From: an uncultured Candidatus Saccharibacteria bacterium
GTDB lineage: Bacteria > Patescibacteriota > Saccharimonadia > Saccharimonadales > Saccharimonadaceae
DNA length: 34,253 bases
Reading direction: 5' to 3'
Assembly (NCBI GenBank): GCA_946500965.1
Contig: CAMMXR010000002.1
Location: forward strand, 1-34,253
In this document: positions 1-7,601 of the stretch, piece after piece
Position numbering within the stretch: position 1 is the first letter of the stretch
How the letters are laid out: each line of letters starts with the position of its first letter
Program-made: the position numbers and the translations under genes
The notes under the pieces: generated by a model
Told to the model about the DNA's origin: nothing
Databases searched by the model: none
What the model saw: the letters and a program-made list of their open reading frames with translations, nothing else

Positions 1-207
1 ATCCGCGACGCCATCCGCCACGGTTTCCGCGAAGACGCTGAGTTGCGCCGGGAACTCTACGCCGCTGTGGACACTTACGACAAGCGCCGCTTCCGCAAAC
101 TCGCTTCCGGCTTCACCACCATTCTGCTCTGGGTCGTCTCTATCATCGTCGCTCTCTTCGTTGGCGCTTTCATTCATTGGGTTTTCTACGGCATCCAGAC
201 CAAATAG
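1..207 (+). CDS. C-terminal part of an unrecognised membrane protein
   Basis: An open frame runs from the first base of the window to a TAG at 205-207, giving 68 residues with no start codon inside the window. The first 35 residues are charged and probably helical (many Arg, Asp and Glu). They are followed by one strongly hydrophobic stretch at about residues 40-60, then a short tail ending GIQTK. This looks like a cytoplasmic domain followed by a C-terminal membrane anchor. I do not recognise the family and the N-terminal part lies outside the window. Confidence 0.6.
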   Translation: MRDAIRHGFREDAELRRELYAAVDTYDKRRFRKLASGFTTILLWVVSIIVALFVGAFIHWVFYGIQTK

Positions 208-286
208 CCTGCACACTATCCTGGCGCTCCGCTGGTCCCCAGCCGGGTCCCCGCCCCGCCGCCTTTAGCTCGGCCAAGTTTTATGG

Positions 287-292
287 TATAGT
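287..292 (+). promoter_or_regulatory. -10 box giving a probably leaderless mRNA
   Basis: TATAGT is preceded by TGG (an extended -10) and followed by exactly six bases before the ATG at 299. Transcription would start at or almost at the start codon, and no Shine-Dalgarno site is present. The same spacing recurs before other genes in the window (5798 minus, 7602, 15437 minus, 15482, 30073). Confidence 0.5.
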
Positions 293-298
293 TAATCT

Positions 299-604
299 AT
301 GTCCAAGCTCTGTCACTGTCACTGCGGGTTCAAGTCCCACCTCAAATCCCTGAAAGCGGGGAAGCTTGGCTTCCTGGGCGCACTGCTTTTTGGTTTTCAT
401 TTTCTCTTTCACGTCGTGGAGTGCCTCGTGTTGCCCGCCGTCCTAGTGGGGCTCGGCGGCCATTTCACCGAAGCTCCGGTCGTGGCACTTGAGCAGACCC
501 AGACTACTCCTGCTCCCGCTCCGCTCCCCAGTCTCACTTCTTACACTCCTGCTCTGCCTTGTCCCGCCCTGTCTGAAACCTTGCTCGTTCCGCCGACATC
601 GTAG
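299..604 (+). CDS. Small Cys-rich membrane protein of unknown function
   Basis: The 101-residue protein begins MSKLCHCHCGF, with three alternating cysteines and nearby histidines that could bind a metal. A basic stretch (about residues 12-22) follows, then a hydrophobic segment at about 23-53 long enough for one or two membrane passes, then a Pro/Ala/Thr-rich tail. The start is supported by the -10-like box six bases upstream. The DUF167 gene begins two bases after the TAG, so the two are probably co-transcribed. I do not recognise a named family. Part of the early coding sequence resembles a tRNA T-arm, but no tRNA can be built around it. The main doubt is whether this short frame is truly expressed. 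Confidence 0.55.
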   Translation: MSKLCHCHCGFKSHLKSLKAGKLGFLGALLFGFHFLFHVVECLVLPAVLVGLGGHFTEAPVVALEQTQTTPAPAPLPSLTSYTPALPCPALSETLLVPPTS

Positions 605-606
605 CT

Positions 607-846
607 ATGCTTTACCTCGTCCATGTCAAACCTGGCTCTAGGCGCGGTCCGCTCGTACTGACCGACCCGGCAAACGCCACGGAACTGACGGTCTACCTCC
701 GAGAAAAACCGGTTGATGGCGCCGCTAATCAGGCTCTCATCCAAGTGCCCGCCGACCATTTTCGGGTCGCCAAGACTCAAATCGTCATCTGCCGCGGCCA
801 CACCAGCCGCCACAAACAAGTTGAAATCCCCACCCTGAGGGGCTGA
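607..846 (+). CDS. DUF167 / YggU-family protein
   Basis: The 79-residue protein matches the small DUF167 (YggU) family. It has an early VKPGSRRGP strand, then the family hallmark REKPVDGAANQALIQ at about residues 32-46, followed by a segment (FRVAKTQIVICRGHTSRHK) equivalent to the conserved 'I..G..SR.K' region. Family members are small alpha/beta proteins of unknown biochemical role, usually 75-100 residues, so this copy is full length. It starts two bases after the upstream small membrane protein and ends with TGA. No obvious Shine-Dalgarno site precedes it, so translation coupling to the upstream gene is likely. Confidence 0.8.
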   Translation: MLYLVHVKPGSRRGPLVLTDPANATELTVYLREKPVDGAANQALIQVPADHFRVAKTQIVICRGHTSRHKQVEIPTLRG

Positions 847-884
847 CCAAGACCAGCCGCCCTTATTTAGAACTAAACCACAAC

Positions 885-931
885 CTTGTCTCAAGACAAG
901 TCTTGCACTTTTGCCGCGGGTGTAGTTAAAT
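885..931 (+). promoter_or_regulatory. Promoter with overlapping palindromes, a candidate operator
   Basis: Two perfect inverted repeats overlap: CTTGTCT/AGACAAG around a CA centre (885-900) and CAAGAC/GTCTTG around AA (892-905). Immediately overlapping is a TTGCAC -35 (903-908), then a 17-base spacer and TTAAAT (926-931). The TM2 gene starts at 960 behind an AAGGAG site (947-952). The palindromes cover the -35 edge, a typical place for a repressor. The regulator is unknown, and a purely structural role in RNA cannot be excluded. Confidence 0.45.
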
Positions 932-959
932 AAAATTATACTAAAAAAGGAGCAAAACT

Positions 960-1424
960 ATGGCAGAGATTCTCAGCATCAACGGTGCGGAGGTTAAAAT
1001 TGGCGTGGAGGGCGGCAAAATTGCCACCGTTCCCATTGCCTCGCTTCAGTTCGCCAATCCGCAAGTCGGCGACCAAGTTGAAGTTTACCAAGATGGCAAA
1101 GAATACATCGTCAAGAAAACCGCTTCGGCAGGCGCTTGTGCTGACGGTGAAGGCAAGAGCATCAATAAACATGTGTTCGTCTGGGTTGGCAACTTCCTCT
1201 TCGGCGGCTTGGGTGTAGACCGGTTTATGCGTGGTCAAGCTGGTCTCGGCGTCTTTAAGCTTTTGTTGAGCCTGTTGGGCTGGATCCCCTTCGGTATTGG
1301 CACGATTGCGGTTTGGATTTGGGTGCTTGTAGACTGGATTATCTCCATGACTAAAGCCTACGGCTCTGCCTATCGTGGCACCGAAAACCTCACCTTTGAT
1401 GCTGAAGGGCACTACACCCGCTAA
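960..1424 (+). CDS. TM2 domain-containing membrane protein
   Basis: The protein has 154 residues. Residues 1-52 form a soluble, strand-rich segment (GAEVKIGVEGGKIATVP and GDQVEVYQDGKEYIV) that resembles a small beta-barrel. Residues about 67-140 are a TM2 domain: the FGGLGVDRFMRGQAGLG signature sits at the turn between two hydrophobic helices, and the second helix ends in VDWIISM. TM2 proteins have two membrane spans and mostly unknown function. The start is well supported by AAGGAG seven bases upstream. The next gene begins ten bases after the TAA, so the pair probably forms an operon. An overlapping palindrome near the -35 suggests regulation. Confidence 0.85.
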   Translation: MAEILSINGAEVKIGVEGGKIATVPIASLQFANPQVGDQVEVYQDGKEYIVKKTASAGACADGEGKSINKHVFVWVGNFLFGGLGVDRFMRGQAGLGVFKLLLSLLGWIPFGIGTIAVWIWVLVDWIISMTKAYGSAYRGTENLTFDAEGHYTR

Positions 1425-1434
1425 GGCTGCCACT

Positions 1435-2673
1435 ATGAAAACTCGTCAACTTCCCATTCTGGGCGCAGTCGTAGCCTGTGCTGGTCTGGTTTTGTCGCTG
1501 GCGGTCCTCACGCCGACCACCTACGCCGATACCACAGCTCAGCCCGAAGTTAATGCTAAGGCCGAGACCGCAGCCGACGCTGACACTACCGCTAACCCCG
1601 AAGCCACGACCAGCTCCGACCTCCCCGACCCAACTTTCTCAGTTGAAGTGGACCAGCAAAACGACATCGCTAGTTTCTGGTTCGGCTCTAATCTATTCGC
1701 CTTCGGCAACCTCCTAGAACTTGGCGACGCCACCGACGCCGGGCTGCTTCTGGCCGCCGGCAGCGAGCTGAACCTCGGCGCCACCTCAGATTATGGCTTC
1801 GTAGCCGGCGTCGCCGTCAATTATACCGGCACTACCAGCCACGACCTCTTTATCCTAGCTAGCAACATTGAACTTGACTCCGCCGCCCATATCGGTGGTG
1901 ACGTCTATGCTGCCGGTAACGTTATGACCGTCGCCGCCGACCTGCCTAGTGATCTCTCCGTGGCCGCCGCCGAACTTACCTTGCGCGACGTCACCATCGC
2001 CGGCAACCTCAATCTCTCCGTTGACCGCCTCAACTTTGAGGGCGACGTCAAGATCCACGGTACGCTTAACTACAACGCGGACGCCGTGCTCTCTGGAGAC
2101 TACGATGCCGCCGCCACTTCCACCTACGAGGTGATTGAGCCCAGTCCCGCCGCCGTCATTGCTGCCACCATCTACTCCAAGCTGCTCAGCATCGCTGGCC
2201 TCTTCATCACTACCATCGTCTTCCTCGCCCTCTTCCCTTCACTCTATCAACAACTGGTCGCGAAATCCACCACTCAGAGATTCGGTTTCCATCTCACCGC
2301 CGGCCTGGTCGCACTGGTAGCAGTCCCGCTGGTTAGCCTCTTTGCCTTCTGCACTATTGCCGCCGCCCCGCTCGCCGTCATCGTGATGGTCGCTTACGCC
2401 ATCCTCGTCTACCTCGCACAAGGTATCACCGGCACCTGGCTCGGCCACCTCATCACCGCCCAGCTCTTCAAGCGCCCCGCCAACCGCTTCATTGAAGCCC
2501 TCGTCGGCATCGTCCTTCTCGGCCTGGTTTCGTTAATTCCGTTCCTCGGCTGGATTACCGGCTTCCTCGCGCTGCTCTTTGGACTTGGCTTCATCGCGCA
2601 GGCTGGCTTCCTCCGCCACTTCAAGAACCTCAAATCCGCTTCGCCGGCTAAATCCGCCAAAGCTGCCAAATAA
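1435..2673 (+). CDS. Secreted/membrane protein with bactofilin-like beta repeats and several membrane spans
   Basis: I place the start at 1435 (412 residues), because from there the protein opens with a clear signal peptide: basic MKTR, a hydrophobic core at residues 6-28 and a TTYADT cleavage region. AAGG lies nine bases upstream. A Thr/Ala-rich linker (32-65) leads to a region of short repeated strands (about 85-225) with regular G-D-V and G-N-L turns, like the right-handed beta helix of bactofilin-type polymer-forming proteins. Four or five hydrophobic segments follow (about 246-392), then a Lys/Ala tail ending SPAKSAKAAK. The stop codon overlaps the ung start. A role in cell-envelope shape or scaffolding is an inference; no catalytic motif is visible. 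Confidence 0.7.
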   Translation: MKTRQLPILGAVVACAGLVLSLAVLTPTTYADTTAQPEVNAKAETAADADTTANPEATTSSDLPDPTFSVEVDQQNDIASFWFGSNLFAFGNLLELGDATDAGLLLAAGSELNLGATSDYGFVAGVAVNYTGTTSHDLFILASNIELDSAAHIGGDVYAAGNVMTVAADLPSDLSVAAAELTLRDVTIAGNLNLSVDRLNFEGDVKIHGTLNYNADAVLSGDYDAAATSTYEVIEPSPAAVIAATIYSKLLSIAGLFITTIVFLALFPSLYQQLVAKSTTQRFGFHLTAGLVALVAVPLVSLFAFCTIAAAPLAVIVMVAYAILVYLAQGITGTWLGHLITAQLFKRPANRFIEALVGIVLLGLVSLIPFLGWITGFLALLFGLGFIAQAGFLRHFKNLKSASPAKSAKAAK

Positions 2674-3320
2674 TGCACCCTAGTTGGAAACCTTTTCTCC
2701 AGTCCGAGTTCGCTAAGCCCTATTTCCAAGAGCTCAGCGCCTTCCTGCACGAAGCTTATGCCACCAAGACGATTTTTCCGCCCAAGGCCCAGGTCTTCCG
2801 CGCCTTCACCACCGACCTCAGCGCCGTCAAGGTCGTCATCCTGGGCCAGGACCCCTATCACACGCCAGGTGCCGCTCACGGCTTGGCCTTCTCGGTCCCA
2901 GATTCGCAGCCAATTCCGCCTTCGCTCGCCAACATCTATCGTGAGATTGACGCCGAATATGGTCACCACGCCAATCCCACCGGCAATCTCACGAACTGGC
3001 AGCGCCAGGGCGTGTTGTTGCTTAATAACGTCCTCACCGTTGAGGCCCACCGCGCCGGTTCTCACCGCGGTCACGGCTGGGAAAGCTTTACTGAAGCCGT
3101 GATTCGCTATCTCAGCGACCAGCGACCGCATCTCGTCTTTCTGCTCTGGGGTCGTGACGCTCGCAGCAAGAAACCCCTGATTGACGCCTCTCGCCATCTG
3201 ATTCTGGAGTCGCCGCACCCCTCGCCGCTCTCAGCCCATAGCGGCTTTTTCGGCAACAATCACTTCCGCCTGGCCAACCAGTTTCTGGAACAGCACGACC
3301 TCGCGCCAATAGAATGGTAG
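2673..3320 (+). CDS. ung: Uracil-DNA glycosylase, family 1
   Basis: This base-excision repair enzyme removes uracil from DNA. All family-1 motifs are present in the 215-residue protein: the water-activating motif GQDPYHTPGAAHG (Asp60, residues 59-70), the uracil pocket Phe73, LLLNNVLTV (115-123, base-recognition Asn118), and the leucine-intercalation loop HPSPLSAH with catalytic His182. Length is normal for the family. The ATG overlaps the upstream stop (TAATG), which suggests translational coupling to the bactofilin-like gene, although the two have no obvious functional link. The high conservation leaves little doubt about function. Confidence 0.97.
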   Translation: MHPSWKPFLQSEFAKPYFQELSAFLHEAYATKTIFPPKAQVFRAFTTDLSAVKVVILGQDPYHTPGAAHGLAFSVPDSQPIPPSLANIYREIDAEYGHHANPTGNLTNWQRQGVLLLNNVLTVEAHRAGSHRGHGWESFTEAVIRYLSDQRPHLVFLLWGRDARSKKPLIDASRHLILESPHPSPLSAHSGFFGNNHFRLANQFLEQHDLAPIEW

Positions 3321-3384
3321 TTGCGCCAGGCTCTATGTTGAACATTATCCGCCAGACTTTTTTCGCTAAATAACGCGCTAGTGG

Positions 3385-3414
3385 TTGGTGGTCGCCCGGC
3401 TTTTTTGCTAGGCT
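3385..3414 (+). promoter_or_regulatory. Weak candidate promoter for the cutinase gene
   Basis: TTGGTG (3385-3390) lies 18 bases before TGC-TAGGCT (3409-3414), and the ATG at 3421 follows after six bases. The -10 matches the consensus poorly, but the distance to the ATG equals that of the better leaderless promoters in this window. GGGAG lies immediately before the start, too close for normal ribosome binding. Confidence 0.3.
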
Positions 3415-3420
3415 GGGAGT

Positions 3421-5541
3421 ATGAGATTATTACGACCGTTTCCAACACCATCCCGCCGTCGCTCTGATGGCACACCCGCTTCATCCCGCCGTCCCAACCG
3501 CGCCCGAACCCGATCTCGTCGCCACGACCGCTCACGGCGTCTCCAACTCTCACCCCTTTTTGCGTCCAGCCTGCTGGTAATTAACATGCTCTTTTCTAGT
3601 GTCACCCCACCTCCTCGTGCGAACGCTAGCAGCTGTGACGACCTCAAGATTATCTTCGCCCGCGGCTCCGGCGAACCGCTGGGTGGCAGCAGTGCCGCCG
3701 CCTGGCAGCGCGAGTTAGACGCCCAACTCCAGTCCAGCCAGCTCTCCTATAGTTTCTACGAACTCGGCAGCGCACCCCAGGCGGGCGCCCAGTATCCGGC
3801 CGTCGCAATTTCCGGCTCAACGGATGGAGTCCTCACTATGTTAGGCGCGCTGTTTAGCGCTGGCTCTGCCTATGACTTTGGCGATAGTGTCGCTGCCGGC
3901 GTGCGCGAGCTCCAATCCTACATCTCCACCGTCAGCGCCGCCTGCCCCGAGACCAAGTTCATCCTCGGCGGTTACTCGCAGGGCGCCATGGTTATCTCGC
4001 GCACTCTCCCTGACCTCAACCCGGAGCAGATTATTTATACCGCCACCTTCGGCGACCCCAAGCTCTATCTCCCCGAAGGCGCCGGTCTCCCCTCGGCCGC
4101 CTGTCTTGGTCGGGCCTATTCCAGCTACCGTGCTTACGTCCCCGATTGTCAAGCCTATCTCGGCGTTCTCGGCGGTTATCAGCCCTACGAACCAGTCGGC
4201 TTTACCGGTAAGCTCGGCACCTGGTGCAACCAAGATGACATTATGTGTAGCTCTGGCTGGAGCCTAGCCGACCACTCCGCCTACGTCTCTGAGAATCTTT
4301 ACTATGACGCCGCCGTCAAGATTCGCGCTGCCGTGCGTTCAGCCTATCCTGATGCCTGGGCGACGCCTGCCGCCACTTCCACGCACGATCTTGCCATTCT
4401 TTTAGACACGACCAGCTCTATGCAAAATATGATTGACATTTATCGCTCCGAAGCCGAACGTCTCGCGGACCAGGTTTACGCCAGCGGCGGTCGCGTCGCC
4501 CTCTTTGAATTTCGTGACCTCCAGTTTGACGGCGCACCCGTAGAGCGCTGCGGTTTTGAGTGTAGTCGCAGCGAATTTCTCCAGACCCTCGCCACGATTG
4601 AAGTGGATGGCGGCGGCGATGCGCCGGAGTCCGTTCTTTCCGCCTCGCTCTTCGCCATGAATACCCTCAAATGGCGCCCCAACGTCACCAAGACTATCGT
4701 TCTCTTGACTGATTCCGGCTATCTCTCTCCCGACCGCGACGGTACCACCTTAGCCGAGGTCGTCCAGCGCAGCTTGGAAATTGATCCGGTCAACTTCTAT
4801 ATTATTACGACAAGCGGGTTTATTGGCAGGAACTATACCGACCTGGCTGAACTTACCGGCGGTCGCGTCGCCCAACTTGATGACCGCGTCTCTATCACCG
4901 ACGCTATCGTTAATCGTCCCACCGTGGCGCTGACGGCACCCACCTACGCTGGCCGAGTTGGCTACCAATTCTATTTCGCGGTTAATAGTCCTAGTTCTGA
5001 CCTGCGTTACGATTGGGACCTGGACGGCGACGGGCAGTTTGAGATCACTGATACCCCCGCCGTTCTCCACGCCTACTCCACGGCTTTCACCGGCTTCATC
5101 CAAGTCCGCGCCACCGACGCCGCCGGACTTAGCAGTACCATGTCAGCCGCCGTCACCGTCACCACCGCTACCGAACCCGCCGCTGTCATCACTTCCGCCA
5201 CCGCTCAGCTGGGTGCCGGCTCTGCCACGGTCAACTTCTCCACCATGCATACAGCTAAACTACTCATAGCGTTGGACGACGCCGTGCTGGGCTTCCTTGA
5301 CCCGTCCCTTCACTCCGCCTTCACGCTGACCGACATTGAGACCGGCTCCGTCCTGACCCTAGTCCCCTATAACGCCGCCGGTCAGCGGGGAACCAGCGTC
5401 ACGCTCAAACTCGGCGACGCCAAATCTTCTACTGATAGCTTATCGCCCGACCCCGCCGCCTCCGATCACCCAACCACCTCTCCCTCACTCACCCCCAAGG
5501 CCCCCAACGCTGGCGCTCCGCCTCGTCACACCAACCTTTGA
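3421..5541 (+). CDS. Secreted cutinase-family esterase fused to a VWA domain and a PKD-like domain
   Basis: The protein has 706 residues. Residues 1-42 are extremely Arg-rich, then a hydrophobic segment (about 45-60) acts as signal peptide or anchor. Residues 71-310 form a cutinase domain: early IIFARGSGEPLG, nucleophile elbow GGYSQG with Ser186, Cys269/Cys276 flanking Asp272/273, and His285, completing a Ser-Asp-His triad. Residues 322-500 form a von Willebrand A domain with a MIDAS-like DTTSS (Asp329, Thr331, Ser333) and a later LLTDS. Residues about 505-580 resemble a PKD domain (YDWDLDGDGQF), followed by a Ser/Pro-rich tail. Cutinases hydrolyse esters of lipids, cutin or mycolates; VWA and PKD domains usually mediate adhesion. 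A surface enzyme acting on a host's envelope is a reasonable guess. The stop is TGA. Confidence 0.85.
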   Translation: MRLLRPFPTPSRRRSDGTPASSRRPNRARTRSRRHDRSRRLQLSPLFASSLLVINMLFSSVTPPPRANASSCDDLKIIFARGSGEPLGGSSAAAWQRELDAQLQSSQLSYSFYELGSAPQAGAQYPAVAISGSTDGVLTMLGALFSAGSAYDFGDSVAAGVRELQSYISTVSAACPETKFILGGYSQGAMVISRTLPDLNPEQIIYTATFGDPKLYLPEGAGLPSAACLGRAYSSYRAYVPDCQAYLGVLGGYQPYEPVGFTGKLGTWCNQDDIMCSSGWSLADHSAYVSENLYYDAAVKIRAAVRSAYPDAWATPAATSTHDLAILLDTTSSMQNMIDIYRSEAERLADQVYASGGRVALFEFRDLQFDGAPVERCGFECSRSEFLQTLATIEVDGGGDAPESVLSASLFAMNTLKWRPNVTKTIVLLTDSGYLSPDRDGTTLAEVVQRSLEIDPVNFYIITTSGFIGRNYTDLAELTGGRVAQLDDRVSITDAIVNRPTVALTAPTYAGRVGYQFYFAVNSPSSDLRYDWDLDGDGQFEITDTPAVLHAYSTAFTGFIQVRATDAAGLSSTMSAAVTVTTATEPAAVITSATAQLGAGSATVNFSTMHTAKLLIALDDAVLGFLDPSLHSAFTLTDIETGSVLTLVPYNAAGQRGTSVTLKLGDAKSSTDSLSPDPAASDHPTTSPSLTPKAPNAGAPPRHTNL

Positions 5542-5591
5542 CTCGCCCAAGCCGCTGCTCGCCCCGCCACTATATCAATCCATAACCCGCC

Positions 5592-5798
5592 CTAGTCGCC
5601 GCTCGCCCGATGTGAACTCAAATGCCAATGCTCCCCATACTCACACTTATATACACTCAATTTCGGTCCGCCGTGGTCGTGCTGCGCCACCAGCGCCGCC
5701 GCCTCCGCTTCCTCACGCGTGGCATAACAAACCTTCTGCTGGTCACCCACCCAGCATTTTGGCGGCACATATTCATAGCGCGACCTATAGTTTTTCAT
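5592..5798 (-). CDS. Small conserved-type protein with a Cys/His C-terminus
   Basis: The 68-residue minus-strand protein reads KNYRSRYEYVPP at the start, has an alanine-rich helix (REEAEAAALVAQHDH) and ends VYKCEYGEHWHLSS. This pattern (Tyr-rich start, helix, then 'vY.C.....WHL') resembles short proteins common in Actinobacteria and their phages, whose function is unknown; that resemblance is from memory. On the minus strand, TATAAT (5810-5805) is followed by six bases and then the ATG, which supports both the frame and the start. It is divergent from the FAD-oxidase gene. Confidence 0.65.
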   Translation of the reverse strand: MKNYRSRYEYVPPKCWVGDQQKVCYATREEAEAAALVAQHDHGGPKLSVYKCEYGEHWHLSSHRASGD

Positions 5799-5804
5799 CC
5801 TTAT

Positions 5805-5847
5805 ATTATACCAAAATCTTCCCCACCGCCCAATCCTGTGCTATAAT
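5805..5847. promoter_or_regulatory. Divergent promoter pair
   Basis: The minus strand carries TATAAT at 5810-5805, six bases before the ATG at 5798, giving a leaderless transcript. The plus strand carries TGC-TATAAT at 5842-5847, serving the GTG start at 5873 with a short leader that contains AGGA (5863-5866). Neither has a convincing -35 box. Confidence 0.6.
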
Positions 5848-5872
5848 AGCCATAAGTTAAATAGGAAATTGG

Positions 5873-7510
5873 GTGAGCAAACTAGCACAATACATTAACC
5901 GGCACATCATTGGCAATGTTTTTGATAGCCCTACGGTCATTTCGCATTACACTACCGATCGCTCCATTCTAGAATACCGACCCCGCTTGGTCGCTTTCCC
6001 TAAGAATACCACCGACCTCCGTAAGCTCATCCGCTTCTCGCACCAGCTTGCTGCCAAAGGCTACGAGCTCCCCGTCACCCTGCGCGGCACGGGTCTTGAC
6101 GCCACAGGCGCCGCGATTGGCTCCGGCTTACTCATCTCCACCGCCAGCCTCAACCGCATTGAAGAGATTGACTTGCGTGGACGCCTGGTCCGAGTTCAAC
6201 CCGGCGTCACTCTCGGCGATCTTAATCAAGCTCTCAGTCTGCACGGCCTCTGGCTACCGGTCTCCTACCACCCGAACGCCACCATCGGTGGCCTGATTGC
6301 CAACGCGCCCCGCGATAATCTCAGCCAGCGCTACGGTGGCATTGCCGCAGCGGTTGAGCGGCTGGAGTTCGTACTTTCCGACGGCACCGTCACCGAACTT
6401 TCCCCCTACAGCGCGCGCAGCGTTCGTCACCTCATCCAAACCACCGCCCGTCGCTCCGCCACCACCACCACCGAAGCCCGCCTTTATCGCCAGCTCAACC
6501 AACTCCTGGACCGCCACGCCGACCTGGTCGCCGCCGATCCTCGCCTCAGCCGCATCCGCACCAAGCACCAGTGGAATCTCCTACCCCTCATCTTTGGCTC
6601 CCAGGGAACGCTCGGTGCCATCACCGACATCATCCTGCATGTTGAACTGCTCCCCTCCACTCCCCGCCGCCTCGCCGCCATCTTCCGTGACCTCTCAGCC
6701 GCCCTCAACTTCCTGAGCGCCGTCAAACCCCTTGCGCCGCGCACCGCCAAGCTCTTTGACTTGCGTATTTTTGCCCAGGCTGCCGCGCACGGTGTCCAGC
6801 CCGAGTTCTTCGGTCGCAGCGTTCCCCAGGGCTGGCTGGTCCAGCTGAGTTTTGACGATCGTCCCTTCCGGGCCAATCGCAAGCTGCGCCGCTGCCAGGA
6901 ACTCCTGCCTGCCAGCTCACGCGTGCTGATAGAAGCCCCCGAAACCGCCACCGCCTTCACCAAACTTGACAGCGCCCTGCTCACCTACCTCAATACCGAC
7001 GGCGATCACTCGCCGATTGTCCCCGATGTCTATCTTCCGCCCGATCGCCTGCCCGACTTTACCGCCGGTCTCTCTCTGCTGGAACAAACTTTGAGCCTCA
7101 ACCTCCCCCTCTACGGCTCCTATCTCACCAATAATTATCAAGTCCGCCCCGGTTTCAATTATCAGGAACTCTCCGGTCGCCAATCCGCCATCGCCTTCCT
7201 CCGCCAATATCTCCAACTCGTCACCGATTGCGGCGGCTCGGTCACGGGTGGCAGCCCGGCTGGGCGTCTCAAGCTCGCTCCGTCAACCACCGCTCGTCCT
7301 ACCGACCCCAACACCAAAGTCACCAAGTCTTCCGCCGCCACCGCCCAACCTACCGTCTCCCCCTCCGACCTCTCCGCCCTCGCTGCAGCCGTCAAGACTA
7401 CCTTTGACCCCTATAATATCTTCAACCCCGACCTCCAGCTTGGCGCCGACCTCAGCCAATCCCTCCGCCACCTCCGCACCCACAACCACTCCGGCCTTGT
7501 CACTCCCTAG
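5873..7510 (+). CDS. FAD-binding oxidoreductase, glycolate oxidase (GlcD)-like
   Basis: The protein has 545 residues. The PCMH-type FAD domain occupies about residues 36-260: LVAFPKNTTDLRKLIRF, the pyrophosphate loop RGTGLDATGA (71-80), VQPGVTLGDLNQAL (108-121), ATIGGLIAN (136-144) and FGSQGTLGAITDI (about 232-244). The C-terminus has the usual TFDPYNIFNPD motif of the FAD-oxidase C domain, interrupted before it by a Ser/Thr/Pro-rich insert (about 470-490). These enzymes oxidise 2-hydroxy acids such as lactate or glycolate; no iron-sulfur domain is present and the substrate is not determinable. The GTG start is supported by an upstream AGGA and a good -10. It appears to be monocistronic. Confidence 0.85.
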   Translation: MSKLAQYINRHIIGNVFDSPTVISHYTTDRSILEYRPRLVAFPKNTTDLRKLIRFSHQLAAKGYELPVTLRGTGLDATGAAIGSGLLISTASLNRIEEIDLRGRLVRVQPGVTLGDLNQALSLHGLWLPVSYHPNATIGGLIANAPRDNLSQRYGGIAAAVERLEFVLSDGTVTELSPYSARSVRHLIQTTARRSATTTTEARLYRQLNQLLDRHADLVAADPRLSRIRTKHQWNLLPLIFGSQGTLGAITDIILHVELLPSTPRRLAAIFRDLSAALNFLSAVKPLAPRTAKLFDLRIFAQAAAHGVQPEFFGRSVPQGWLVQLSFDDRPFRANRKLRRCQELLPASSRVLIEAPETATAFTKLDSALLTYLNTDGDHSPIVPDVYLPPDRLPDFTAGLSLLEQTLSLNLPLYGSYLTNNYQVRPGFNYQELSGRQSAIAFLRQYLQLVTDCGGSVTGGSPAGRLKLAPSTTARPTDPNTKVTKSSAATAQPTVSPSDLSALAAAVKTTFDPYNIFNPDLQLGADLSQSLRHLRTHNHSGLVTP

Positions 7511-7588
7511 CCTAAGCCCCAAATCCCAAACCAAAATCCCAGACCCAAACCCAAAGTCCGCTCCCTAGCCCTCACCCCTCATCTGTGC

Positions 7589-7594
7589 TATAAT
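7589..7594 (+). promoter_or_regulatory. Extended -10 promoter of tig, leaderless spacing
   Basis: TGC-TATAAT ends seven bases before the ATG at 7602. No Shine-Dalgarno site fits between them, so the mRNA probably begins at the start codon. No clear -35 is visible. Confidence 0.65.
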
Positions 7595-7601
7595 CAACCC
7601 C

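Noticed and set aside
326-345. tRNA T-arm-like sequence GGGTTCAAGTCCCA inside the small ORF at 299
   Set aside because: No matching acceptor, D or anticodon arm can be assembled around it, one T-stem pair is mismatched, and the codons fit the ORF. Probably coincidence, or at most a tRNA remnant.
2409-3218. Minus-strand open frame of 269 codons opposite ung
   Set aside because: It overlaps the unmistakable ung and bactofilin-like genes entirely and shows no protein family or ribosome site.
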